The notes under the pieces were generated by a model. The model worked only from the letters and a program-made list of their open reading frames with translations, did no database searches and was not told where the DNA came from. DNA of 64,000 nucleotides from Brasenia schreberi (Eukaryota; Streptophyta; Magnoliopsida; Nymphaeales; Cabombaceae), in NCBI GenBank assembly GCA_036023115.1, contig JAYKKT010000037.1, positions 1,866,001 through 1,930,000 of the forward strand. The letters are read 5' to 3'. A program made the translations under genes and the position numbers. The stretch's first letter is position 1. Each line of letters begins with the position of its first letter. Below, piece after piece: positions 39,001-48,680 of this stretch.

Positions 39001-42000
39001 ACCTGTTGCACTACAGGTTTGGCTTAAGACTCTAACTGCAAAATCTCTAAGGTTTGGACAATCACTTCCAAACCTGTTCCACCAAACATCTGTAAAGAAA
39101 ATATAAACATTAGAGACATAATAATCCACAGTAATGTAAGATGGAACTTAAATATCAAAATAAACAATGTACCTGGACGCATCGTAGAGCGGTTGCGAAT
39201 TGCAACAGGCAAACCCATCAAGTGAAGAGCATTATCATATATCTCCATCTCTCGATGTATCGCATCTACTATGCTCTCATCAGGGACTAATCTGTCGATG
39301 CATTCAATGATTCCTCGATTAACCTCACCGTCCCTTTTGAAGGTTGCTGAGTACCTCAATGATGGGTTTAGATAGTAGGCTGCTGCATGAATAGGCTGAT
39401 GCAATTGTTTATTCCATCTACTATCAATTATTTTCCACACGGGCACATAATCTCTTTTTTTTCCATTAAAGTTATTTCTGATTGCTTCTTTTGCCCTGTC
39501 CATGGATTCATAAAGGTAGCCCATAGATGGTTTCTCCTCGCTGTCAGCCAATCTCAAAACTTTCACTAAAGGACAAGTAATTTTCAATAATCTGATACAT
39601 GCATTCCAAAATGAACTTCTAAAAACCGTTTCTGCAATCTCATTTAACTTTCTGTTCCTTCTGTTTTGTGGCAACTCTGCAAATTGTTGCCACTCATCTG
39701 AGGAGAACATTCTCTTTAAAGCTTGCTTCTGTCTCACAATACTCTGTACAGATAAGAAGTTTGTTGCGAACCGAGTTGCAGCTGTGCGAAGAAGCTCTGC
39801 ACCTTCTGTGTATCTCCTCATCATACATAAAATAAATGCATGGTTGTAAATAAATTTTGTAATATCTTGGCAACACTCAGTTGCTGCCTTTATTTCATCC
39901 ATCTCACCGATGTCCTCGAGGATGAGATCTAAACAATGGGTTGCACATGGTGTCCAGTAGAAAGTCCCATAAATATCAGCTAACTCCTTTCCGGCTGCTT
40001 TGTAGTTAGCTGCATTATCTGTAATCAATTGGACTACATTTTCTAGCCCAACCTCTTGTATAACCTTATCAAATTCCTCTCGTAGGATCTCTGCAGTGTG
40101 CCTCTCCTCTGACATATCTAGAGATCTCAAAAACATGAGTCCTTTAGGACAATATACAAGAAAGTTTAGCAATGTCCTTCTTCGCCTATCGGTCCATCCA
40201 TCTGCCATGATAGTGCATCCTGTTTCCTTCCACGATTGTCTCAAAGTCGAACAGTATTGCTGCACTTCAATCACGGTCTGATCTAATATCTTCCCTCTCA
40301 ACTTCTGATAAGAGGGCATCCTGTATCCTGGACCAATGTTAGCAATTGCATCTGCCATTGCTTGAAAATGAAAACTGTTTGCTGCATTAAATGGAATGCA
40401 TGTATCATAAAACCATCTGCCCACTGCAAGGTCTGCTTGATCGTGCAGTTGTTCTGAAGCCATAGCAGCACGAATTCCTGGCTGAGCACCAGGTGTAGTG
40501 GAAGGAGGAAAGAACGAATGTATGCTAGAAGAAGAAGCTCTTCCTCTACTCCTTCCTGAACTTCCTCTTCTGCCACCTCCAAAGTCTTCAGATGCAACCC
40601 TCTTTCCTCTGCTAGGTGCTCGCGAACTGCTACTACCAATATCTGTTCTAGCATCTGAAGGCAAACTATCAGTGAATCCAACTCCAGTGGCAGTAGCATC
40701 ATCAGCTTCTTCACACATCTGGAAATCATCCTTTTGTTGTCTCCTTTCCTGTATGCTCTCAATCATCTGCAAGCATTGCCATTTAATACCTTCTGGCACA
40801 CTTCTAACTCTGCCTGTGCATGGAGCAACTTCTTTCCTGGTTCCTGCTAGGTGGTGTTTCAACCTTGAAATTCCACCACTAACCACCTTTTCACAAAATA
40901 AACATCTGATTTTTAACCTTGAACCCTCAACTGGTATACCCCACTGCCATGCCGGATCATCAGACTTTGAATGAGAGTCTCTACCACCCCTTCCTGCCAT
41001 CTCAATGGAGTACTTTAATTCAAACAAAAACCTGAAAATAAAAGCACTTCGTAAATCCCCCAATCTTCAAATAACACTCAAATCGAGTGTCTCCCACTTC
41101 ATGAATGCAATAAAAATCGTATACACACACTTAATAACTTCATATTTTGTCATTCAAAAAAAAAAACCCGAAATAACACAAAAAACAATAAATATAAAGG
41201 AAAAAAAGGAAAAAAACATTAAAAATATACCTAAATCCGAGTTTGGAGGCTTGGACGAACACCGTAGGGCACGATTTTAGAGCTTTGAACACCAAGGAGG
41301 CGAAAACCGACTCTTAGGGAGCTTGAAGAACCCAAAGGAGAGAGGAAACCCGCGAAAAATCGCGGGTTTCCCTCGGCCCGGGACCCTTTATAAGGGTCCC
41401 AGGGCGTATCGCCCGTATCGTACGATACGGGCGATACGCACCGTATCGTGCGATACGGGCCGTATCGCACGATACGGTGCGATACGCCCGCACCTGCGAT
41501 ACGGGGGCCCGTATCGTATCGTGGTGGCCCACGATACGATACGTATCGCACCGTATCGTACGATACGGTGCGATACGGACAACACTGTTCTGAAGTCTCC
41601 AACATGATGTATATACTTGCTTAACTCTAAATGGATATTGCATCGAATAAATGAATCTTGCAAAAGATCAATTGGATTTAATATCTCCTTTTTAACTTCT
41701 TTTTAGGAGCAAATCTAATTTAAGGAAATAAACATTCGCATGCAAATCATGATGCATTTGTCAGTTCCATCGTGCATCAATACACTTCCAAAGCTTTTTC
41801 AATACTAATCATTTGCAGTCAAGGTTTGCTTCTATTTTCAATTTGGTCTTATCCATTGCATCATATATAAAAGGCATAGCAACCCTATCTTCACTGTCTA
41901 TCATTCTCATTACATTAACCGAAGGTACAGTCGTCCTTAAAAACTTACTGCAATTTTCCCAAAAGTTAGCATTAAAAATATCATTTACATCAATCACTTC

Positions 42001-45000
42001 CCTTTTTCTCGATCATTTAATAGAGCTCCATTTATCAGATGCAAACATCGTTTTCAATGCATTTTTATTGTCCCCTTAATTTCATCCATTGCACTTAAAT
42101 CCTCAAGCATTAGGTCCATGAAAGGTGCAACATATGGGATCTACATTAAATATAAATGGTTAAACTCAAGCATCTTACCAGAAATTTGCAGCAACATTTG
42201 TAACACCCATTTCCTTAACGACTTCTTAAAAAATGAGGAGTAAATTATCCATAGTTTTATCGATATGGGACAAGTCATATGATTTCAAAAACAATATCCT
42301 CTTAGGACAATAAACCAAAAAGTTTACTAATGATTTATGTTGACCGTCCAACCATCATCTATAATGGAATAACCCGAAAACTTTCATGACTCCCTAAATT
42401 CAGAACTTCATTCATGTCGAATATCAACCCAATTTTGGAAGATAATTTTTGTAAAAAAATTCAGCACACATCGTATCTATTTTGTGAATTATCTCCTTCG
42501 AAGCCATAACCGATCTTATGCTTTGAGTTCTAGGAGTCATAAGTGAGGAAAAAATGAATGCTCTTACTTCCTCTACCTCATCTACTACCCCTCGTAGTCA
42601 TTGGGTGAGTAGAGCTCTGACAGTGGAATAAGAACCAACTCCACTGCTACTACCCCATAACCTACACTCTTTCCCTTAGCTTGTCCTTTTCTTACCTCCT
42701 CGGCTGACTCTTCTTCCTCTTTGGCCGTACAATGAAATTTTATACCATACATCTCTCTAGCAACCTCTTCAAATTATTGAGTCTTAGACATCCCAACTGC
42801 CTATTTCTGTCCTTTCTTACAACTATAATTTTTTCTCTCCTTTCTAACCTCTAATAGTTGTGCAATTTCATACTTTATTATTTCGAGCACCCAAAGACAA
42901 GCACTAGCATCCTTATTGATTCCCGCAAAATGGTGCATTATATGAGAAATACCACCATGCCTAACTTTATTATAAAAAATATACTTATTCACTAGCCTAT
43001 TACCTTTGTACATTGGAGTGTAATACTTTCAGGCTAGATCGACTCGATCGAAAGCCTAAGTAGAGAGGAGATAAACAATAAGAAATAAACTTTTAAAGGG
43101 ACAAGAATTACAAAATCTATGAAAACTACGGTTTTTTCAAGTTAAAAATCGGGTGGAATGACAAGAAGGAGATTGTCATGGATTTGACAAGAACCCTAAA
43201 AATGGGGAAAGGGATTGAGTGAAAAAACTCGATAATCCCCAAAGAATAGTCACTCGCCGTTACTGCTTGCTCCGCTCCTTTCCTGTCGTAGCTGGAGCTC
43301 GCGCTAGCGCACTGACTTTCGTAAGTCAGCAGGCTAGGCTACCGACCCTAGGCTTCTTATCTTCTAACTAAGTATGTTCTTAGAAGTTACTTATCGGGAA
43401 GAGGAAGTATAAGTTACGTGGAAGAGAAGTAGGTTCTGATATCTCTTAAAGTCAGAGGCTTAACAACGTTTTAGTGCCTTCATGCTTAGAGATTTCTCCA
43501 CAAAACAAAGGATTAGAGTGAAATAGGGTTTGAGATTAAAAAATAAATTTGGAAAACTCGGATCCTGAGTTTTATACCCAAAAAAATCAGCATAGACTCG
43601 TACGATACATACAGTATCGTACTATACAACACGATGAATTGCACATTACGGTACACGTGCCTGTATTGTGTTGTACTATCATATGATATATGATAAAATC
43701 GTATCATACAATACAAAATGATATATTCTGCCTTTGTTCTACTAAGTCAAAAGCCTTTACTTTTTAATGTTTTTTTTCATAGTTTCAATTTTCTATTAAC
43801 TTATTTCTTAGGCTCCTCTACTAATACACCAAACATATAAGATGAAGTACCTTGGTGTATGTTATTTGCATATGACATTGTGTTAGTGGAGGAGTCTAAG
43901 GAAAAAGTTAATAAAAAATTAGAACTATGGAGAGAAACATTAGAAAGTAAAGGCTTCCAACTTAGTAGAACAAAGACAAAATATATGGGATGTAAGTTTG
44001 ATCATTTGGTTACTTCAGAGGATATAAAAATTAAAATTGGTACACATTGCATCCCCAAAAGGAAAGTTTTAAATACCTAGGGTCAATTTTTTAAAGTGAT
44101 GAAGAATTAATGGAGATGTTACGCATAGAATTAATGGTGGTTGGTTAAAATGGAGAGGAGCATAAGGTATTCTTTATGATAAGAAGATACCATTAAAGTT
44201 AAAAGGTAAATATTATAGAGCAACAATTATGGTTTTGAGTGTTGGGTAGTTAATCATCAATATGTAAAAAAGATGTCTCTTATAGAAATGAAGATGTTGA
44301 GATGGATGAGTGGTCATAAAAGAAAAGATAGTATACATAATGAGGTTATTAGAAACACATTAGGAGTGACACCAATAGAGGATAAAATGAGAGAATATTG
44401 TTTAAGATGGTTTGGACATATAGAAAGAAGATCAAAAGAAGAACCTCTAAGAAGGAATGAAAAACTAGATTTTGAAAGTATTAAAAGAGGTAGAGGACGA
44501 CCACAAAAGTGTTGGAAAGAAACAATAAAGAATGAGTTAACTGCTAACATAGCACATGATAAGGCTGTGGAAACAAAGAATCCATGTAGCCGACCCTGTC
44601 TAGTATGAAAAAAGGCTTAGTTGTTGTTTGTTGGTAAACAACAATATACTGAGGAGATGAACTACCATCTTTGGGTACTGTATATTCACTATTAATGAGA
44701 GAAGAAGACATCTATTTAGAGGTTAGTGACAAAACAATATTTATCGGTAGGTGAGTTCCACGTAGTGGAAGAAGAAGACGAGCCGCCTTCCAAGGAGACG
44801 AAAAGGACAAGCTAAAATGCACTCATTATGGAAAAAATAGGCATACAATAGAACAATGTTGGGATCTAGTCGGTAAACCTCCTTAATTTAAAAACAAAGC
44901 TTGTGTTTCATGTGCTTGATAAAAGAAGACTGAAGAAGGGGGAAATTCATCCCTTGCACTTCTCATGAAAAGGTTAGAAGGGATAGAGGGCCGACTCAAC

Positions 45001-48000
45001 AACATGGCAAGCACATCTATTGACCAACAATCATCAAGTGTTGCTGTAATGTCAAGAAAAAAGACCTCTAACTATGAATTTGGTAACATATGTTCTTATG
45101 GGCTTTGTGTTTAGATAATTGATTCAGGGGCTTCAGATCATATGGTAGGAAGTAGTCATGGTATATATGAATATGAATATGAAAAACTATATACTAATGA
45201 ACATGTTTGACTGACATATGATTCTTATATTCTAGTAGTTGGAAAAAGAAAGTTCAAATTAATGTTTGAAAATGTTATACTTGTTTTGCATATGCTTGAT
45301 ATTCCAGTAAATTTATTATATGTTAGTTCTTTGGTGAAAAACTCAATATACTCAGTAACATTTGTGCTCTCAGGCCGTGTGTTTCAGGACCTGAAGACAG
45401 GAGAAACCTTTGAACGTGGTAGTACCAAGAAGGGGCTAGATATTTTGGAAAAAAGTTTCACCTATTCAAGCACATGGTGTTATGGCCGATAGTGAACTCA
45501 AAGATCTATCTCTATGGTATAGTAGATTAGGACATTTACCTTTATCTAAATTGAGAGTTGTCCTACCTGATATATGTAGGATTCTAGGAAAAATTAATCT
45601 TGAATGTGATGTTTGTCAACGTGCTAAACATGTTAGAAACTCCTTTCATAAAGGTGACTTTAGAGAGATAAAACCGTTTGAAATAGTTCATTATGATGTA
45701 TGGAGTCCATGTTCTACTTTGGCGGTTATTGATTACTGACACTATCATTTTTATTGATTTACAACAATAAGTCAAAGAATGAGGTAGAATTTTTATTTCC
45801 TTCATTTCGTAAGTTTGTTGAAAATCAATTTCAAACTCAAATAAAGATTCTCAGGTTTGATAAAGGGGGTGAGTTTGTCTTCTATTGTTAAGAATTATTT
45901 GATGGGTAAGGTAATTATTCACCAAACCACATACAAATTCTCCTTAACAAAATGGAGTGATCGACATATTTTGGAAGTTGTAAGAACTTTGGCCTTGGGA
46001 TCTTATGTACCTAAATACATGTGGGGAGAAAGAGTTCTTAGATGCTTTATTCTACTAACAAAGCTTTTCATGTTCAACTTAGGGTATTTTGATGTGTGTG
46101 TTATGTGCATATTCACTTTGAGATGAGAGATAAACTTGATCCCAGATCTATTAAGTGTGCATTTATTGGATACACCCATTCTAGAAAGGATACCGTTGTT
46201 ATGATCCATGTAATAAGAAATTCTATACTAATATGGATGTATTTTTTGACGAATGTGGCTCTACGATGGAGGGGGAGAATAAAATGACCGTTGAAGAATC
46301 ATGATAGGTCATGCCAGTAATTCCAGATTACGATACTAAAGTAGAAACTGAAGATCATGTGAGGAGTGGTGAGACAAGCAACAAGTCAGAAACACAAATA
46401 AAGAATTATGTAAGAGATGAAAGAATAATAATTCTACCAATAAAAGAAACTATCACAACTGAAGAAGTTACACTCTCGTAGGTCTTTGATAGGTCGATAT
46501 AAAAGAGGAAGAGTATGATTTGAATCACCCCATTGCACTACACAAAGGTAAGAGAGCATGTGCATATCTTATCAGTAAGAATACTTCTCTTGAGAATACT
46601 TCCTCTAGTTATAAATCGTTTGCCATAAATGTGAATTCTATTTATATTTTAGAGAATTTTGAGGATGTTAATAAATATGTTGAGTGATAGCTAGGTATGA
46701 AACAAGAACTTGAGGCCTTGGAAAGGAATCAAACATGGGATATAGTGGACTTACCACCAAGAAGGAAGACATTGGGTTGTAATAGGTTTACACCATTAAA
46801 GTAAAACATATGGAAGCATCAATAGATACATAGCGAGACTGGTAGGAAAGGACTACAACCAGGTCTATGGCTTGGACTATAATGAGACCTTTGCACTAGT
46901 AGCAAAACTTACTACTGTCCAAGTGATTATTAGTATGACAACTAGTAAAAATTGAAAACTCTGGTAGTTAGTTGTTAAAAACACTTTTTTGTCGAAAAAC
47001 CTACCATATGAGATATATATGAAGTTACCTCCAGGACTTAGAAACAAATAGGGAAGATCGAAGGTGTGTAAGTTGAAGAAAGCCTTATATTGTTTGAATC
47101 AATCCCCTAGGGCCTCGTTTAAGAGATTCAGACCTTAGGGAGTTATAAGCCTTGGTTATTATCAGAATTCAAATGATCATACATTGTTTATAAATCATGG
47201 TAAAGGAATTTCTATTCTTGTAGTATATGTTGATGACATTATAATTACAGGTGATGATATCAAGGAGATTGAAGAGCTAAAAAAATTTCATAAGTTATTC
47301 AATTTGAAATATTTAGGAAGACTTCACTATTTTCTGGGTATTGAAGTGTATATTCTTAACTTAGAGAAAATATACCTTGGATACGTTGAAGCAGACTTTA
47401 CCAGATGCCACTCTGGGGAGCGAGTGCACGGCATACACGTTAATGGCTGGTCCCTTAAGCCCAATGAACTTTACTCTGGAAGGTTGCTTCCTTTCTCTTA
47501 ATTATATTCATAGCTCAGCTGCTGACATTTTTCAGTTGATCAGCTGCTATAATATGTTAGAATGCAGATTTGTTTTCGCAAGATGGCATTAGCTTTAATT
47601 GTTTAGATGTTGGTGACTAGCCAACTGTTGAGCTGCTGACAAATGAAGTTGTCCTTTGATCTTTCTGTAGAATTACTTTCACGCTGAACTGAGCTATTAG
47701 AAATGAAAGTGTCTTCACTCGAAACCGGTTGAGGGTTCAAATGAAATAGAGAAAAGAAAAGAAAAGAAAAAGGAATCAGTGGTTCACTAAACTAAATTAT
47801 GTATTTGTTTCAGGATGATCTCAAATAGAGAGTCTGCAAGGCGTTCACGAAGAAGAAAACAAGCTCATCTAGGTGAGCTTGAGAAACAGGTTTTTCTCTT
47901 CCCATCTCTCTGCCATTTTATTTCTGAGAAATTTAATTGTGGTAATCACTTCTTTCAAATGTAATTATCAGGTATCACAGTTGAGGGTCGAGAACTCATC

Positions 48001-48680
48001 ATTGCAGAAGCGACTTACAGGTATTAGCCAGAAGTCCAATGAGGCGGCCGTAGATAATAGAATTTTAAAAGCAGATGTTGAAACATTGAGAACAAAGGCA
48101 AGTTCTATTGTGACTAGGATGAATTCATGATGCCGCCTCTTGTTTAGGTCATCGTTTGTTCGTTGGGATCAAAGGCTTGAGATTGAATTTGTTGAGATCA
48201 GATTTCTTGGTAGGTGTTTCATCCTTGGCCTTAATGGCTGTCATGTGTATTCCTCAGGTCAAGATGGCTGAAGAGACCATGAAGCGAGTTACTGGTGTGG
48301 GGTCCGGACCTCTGTTTCAGACAATGTTGGACATGTCATCGGCAAACATGCAATTCTCCGGCAGCCCATCAGATAACACAGCAGATCCTGTTATGCCTGT
48401 GCAAGATGAGTCAAAACACTTCTATCAGCCGGTCCATGTTCAGGGGTTGAATAATGGCGTCTCAGACATCAATAATGGGTGGGAAAATCTTCATGGTTTG
48501 ATAGGCAAGACTGAAAGCGCGGCATCTCTACTGCGGGTCGCAAGCCTGGAGCACTTGCAGAAGCGGATTCATGGAGGTCCAAGTGCAGGTCCACTCGTCC
48601 CTCAGAATGGTGGCTGGAGTCCAGAAAACACCAACTTAGTGAATGACAGTGGTAAGCCAAGCAAAACATACGCAGTGTGA
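27018..48680 (+). CDS. Group-C bZIP transcription factor (CPRF2/Opaque2-like)
   Basis: Six exons can be joined: 27018-27389, 28350-28443, 30089-30287, 47814-47889, 47972-48097 and 48258-48680 (1290 nt, 429 residues). Phases agree at every junction. The N-terminus has the family block [15 protein letters not shown] (a second possible start at 27048). Acidic residues ([10 protein letters not shown]) precede the basic region [21 protein letters not shown], interrupted by intron 3. The leucine zipper follows: [23 protein letters not shown] ... [21 protein letters not shown]. The Asn-x7-Arg spacing needed for DNA contact is intact. Proteins of this group are nuclear, dimerise (often with S1 bZIPs) and bind ACGT elements in seed-storage, amino-acid and energy-stress genes. 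Intron 4 is short and intron 3 is 17.5 kb. Intron 5 uses a GC donor (AAG|GCAAGT). The C-terminal part after the zipper is Ser/Gly-rich and divergent. The reading frame shows no damage, so the gene is probably functional if the long intron is spliced. Confidence 0.93.
28444..30088. other. bZIP intron 2
   Basis: A 1.6-kb intron with GT and AG ends (GTAGAG...TATGCAG). It contains a SINE-like block at 29066-29165. An 84-residue ORF at 28506-28760 has no recognised family and is not part of the joined bZIP reading. Confidence 0.8.
29066..29165 (+). mobile_element. tRNA-derived SINE, copy 2 (in bZIP intron 2)
   Basis: A degraded A box is followed by a B-box-like GGAGTCCGACTCCC (29107-29120). The 3' part GTGTGTGTTGGGTTTCGGCCTCC matches the end of the element at 24134-24245. 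It is on the sense strand of the host gene and away from the splice sites. Confidence 0.45.
31260..34599 (+). mobile_element. hAT transposon copy 1, inactivated
   Basis: A 3340-bp element with ends CAGTGTTGTCCG and ...CAGACAACACTG and a perfect 8-bp target duplication, GTTAGTAT (31252-31259 and 34600-34607), inside the LINE. The gene structure equals copy 2: exons 31840-33601, 33685-33888 and 33991-34270. It is broken in at least four places: CAA to TAA at 32101-32103; a 67-bp deletion at about 33076; one extra A in the A-run at 33311-33319; one A missing in the A-run near 33816. Otherwise it is close to identical to copy 2. If transposase is supplied elsewhere it could still move, because both ends look sound. 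Confidence 0.95.
31840..34270 (+). pseudogene. hAT transposase pseudogene (copy 1)
   Basis: The start is ATG at 31840 ([12 protein letters not shown]). The BED-type zinc finger, Ser/Gly linker, DUF659 catalytic segment ([22 protein letters not shown]), dimerisation segment and acidic tail are all present in order, with conserved introns at 33602-33684 and 33889-33990. A nonsense codon right after the BED finger, plus three frame-changing lesions, prevent a full-length product. A downstream ORF (32122-33129) starts after the stop and could make only a finger-less, truncated protein. Confidence 0.92.
36150..36984 (+). mobile_element. Ty1/copia remnant, 5' part (gag)
   Basis: A possible primer-binding-site relic (ATGATATCAGACG near 36295) is followed by decayed gag. 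The text around 36820-36985 reads as the copia gag blocks TIIEYYGQL ... [19 protein letters not shown] with stops. The reading breaks at about 36985, where the old hAT begins, and resumes near 44640 with [11 protein letters not shown]. The two pieces are therefore parts of one element. Confidence 0.68.
38503..41000 (-). CDS. hAT transposase, three exons, 770 aa
   Basis: Minus-strand exons are 41000-39173, 39089-38885 and 38782-38503 (2313 nt, 770 codons plus stop). Intron 1 is 83 nt and intron 2 is 102 nt, both GT-AG, with phases 1 and 2 that rejoin cleanly ([19 protein letters not shown]). The start at 41000 ([12 protein letters not shown]) is preferred over the in-frame Met at 41063, because a likely 5' UTR intron acceptor (TTTTCAG) lies between them. 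Domains: BED-type zinc finger (C33, C36, H50, C61), Arg/Ser/Gly linker (about 120-160), DUF659 with the probable catalytic Asp residues (MADGWTD at about 265; [11 protein letters not shown]), hAT dimerisation segment after residue 609 with CERNWS (probable third acidic catalytic residue), then an Asp/Glu-rich tail of about 60 residues. No stop or frameshift was seen. Confidence 0.92.
41032..41230 (-). other. Predicted 5' UTR intron of the hAT transposase
   Basis: On the minus strand a non-coding leader ends GGATTTAG and is followed by GTATATTTTT. The acceptor TATTTTCAG ends at 41032, 31 bases before the ATG at 41000. The same pair is present in copy 1 (donor after 31608; acceptor near 31806). 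This is inferred from splice consensus only. Confidence 0.55.
41345..41400 (-). promoter_or_regulatory. hAT promoter palindrome with TATA and leader hairpin
   Basis: A palindrome (arms GGGACCCTT and AAGGGTCCC, 41380-41400) encloses TATA. Just downstream on the minus strand lies an 11-bp perfect stem with a 4-base loop (arms GAAACCCGCGA and TCGCGGGTTTC, 41345-41370). The TATA fits the start of the transposase transcript, so the hairpin would lie in the 5' leader. Copy 1 has the equivalent structure at 31440-31495. Confidence 0.6.
41405..41587. repeat. Palindromic subterminal array of hAT copy 2 (5' end)
   Basis: Some 180 bases consist largely of the overlapping words CGTATCG, TCGTACGATACGG and CGATACGGGC in both orientations. 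Equivalent arrays lie at 31265-31440 (copy 1) and 38180-38260 (3' end of copy 2, direct TATCG repeats). hAT transposases are known to bind short subterminal repeats, so these are probable binding sites. They are not CRISPR repeats, since there are no regular spacers. Confidence 0.8.
43721..44640 (+). mobile_element. RTE-type LINE, 5'-truncated with inverted 5' segment
   Basis: The plus-strand part (about 43836-44640) runs from the catalytic block ([15 protein letters not shown]; the first catalytic Asp is Tyr) to the C-terminal blocks and 3' UTR (GTAGCCGACCCTGTCTAG, then TTG-rich tail). It has frameshifts and two small deletions near 44230 and 44540. Upstream, 43723-43835 is the reverse complement of the region that begins the plus part. 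The element therefore starts with an inverted copy of its own segment. Confidence 0.88.
44641..47400 (+). mobile_element. Ty1/copia remnant, pol part
   Basis: A continuation of the copia element from 36150. In order: end of gag ([11 protein letters not shown], about 44680), zinc knuckle (about 44814-44862, with the second Cys replaced by Tyr), protease (DSGASDHM, about 45122), GAG-pre-integrase ([17 protein letters not shown] ... CDVCQRAKH, 45510-45640), integrase remnants (45680-46290), and reverse transcriptase with [11 protein letters not shown] (about 47226) and [15 protein letters not shown] (about 47300-47345). The order protease-integrase-RT defines the copia superfamily. Many stops are present. 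RNase H and the 3' LTR are absent; the element ends near 47400 against unique intron sequence. Confidence 0.88.

Larger units (their letters stand above)
38166..41587 (-). mobile_element. hAT transposon copy 2, apparently complete
   Basis: A 3422-bp element. The ends are CAGTGTTGTCTGACGCG at 38166 and ...CGGACAACACTG at 41587. It is flanked by a perfect 8-bp duplication, TTCTGAAG (38158-38165 and 41588-41595). It sits inside the old hAT, in the dimerisation-to-middle interval. Both subterminal regions carry dense TATCG/CGATA palindromes. The 8-bp duplication and the domain set define the hAT superfamily. The transposase gene inside has no detected lesion, which makes this the best candidate for an autonomous element in the window. 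Confidence 0.96.
36985..43720 (-). mobile_element. Old hAT transposon, host of hAT copy 2
   Basis: A diverged minus-strand hAT, visible on both sides of copy 2. Coding remnants in order on the minus strand: BED finger (42801-43013; [20 protein letters not shown] and [13 protein letters not shown], second Cys lost), Ser-rich linker (about 42530-42700), DUF659 (about 42180-42480), middle block [11 protein letters not shown] (41809-41997), dimerisation segment with [14 protein letters not shown] (37811-38020) and an acidic tail (37431-37766). TATCG/CGTAC-type repeats mark both outer parts (about 37020-37050 and 43595-43715). Exact ends and target duplication were not found. It belongs to the same subfamily as the outermost element of the 9466-17906 nest. 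Confidence 0.82.
30288..47813. other. bZIP intron 3, 17.5 kb, filled with transposons
   Basis: The intron opens GTAATG at 30288 and closes TTTCAG at 47813. It splits the basic region between the arginine pair and the Met-Ile-Ser-Asn segment. Almost all of it is mobile DNA: LINE 30440-36150 with a nested hAT, and copia remnant 36150-47400 with a nested old hAT, a nested young hAT and a LINE. Only the first about 150 and last about 400 bases look like unique intron sequence. Confidence 0.9.

Noticed and set aside
41405..41587. CRISPR-like repeats
   Set aside because: The repeats are palindromic, overlap without unique spacers and lie at transposon ends in a plant genome.
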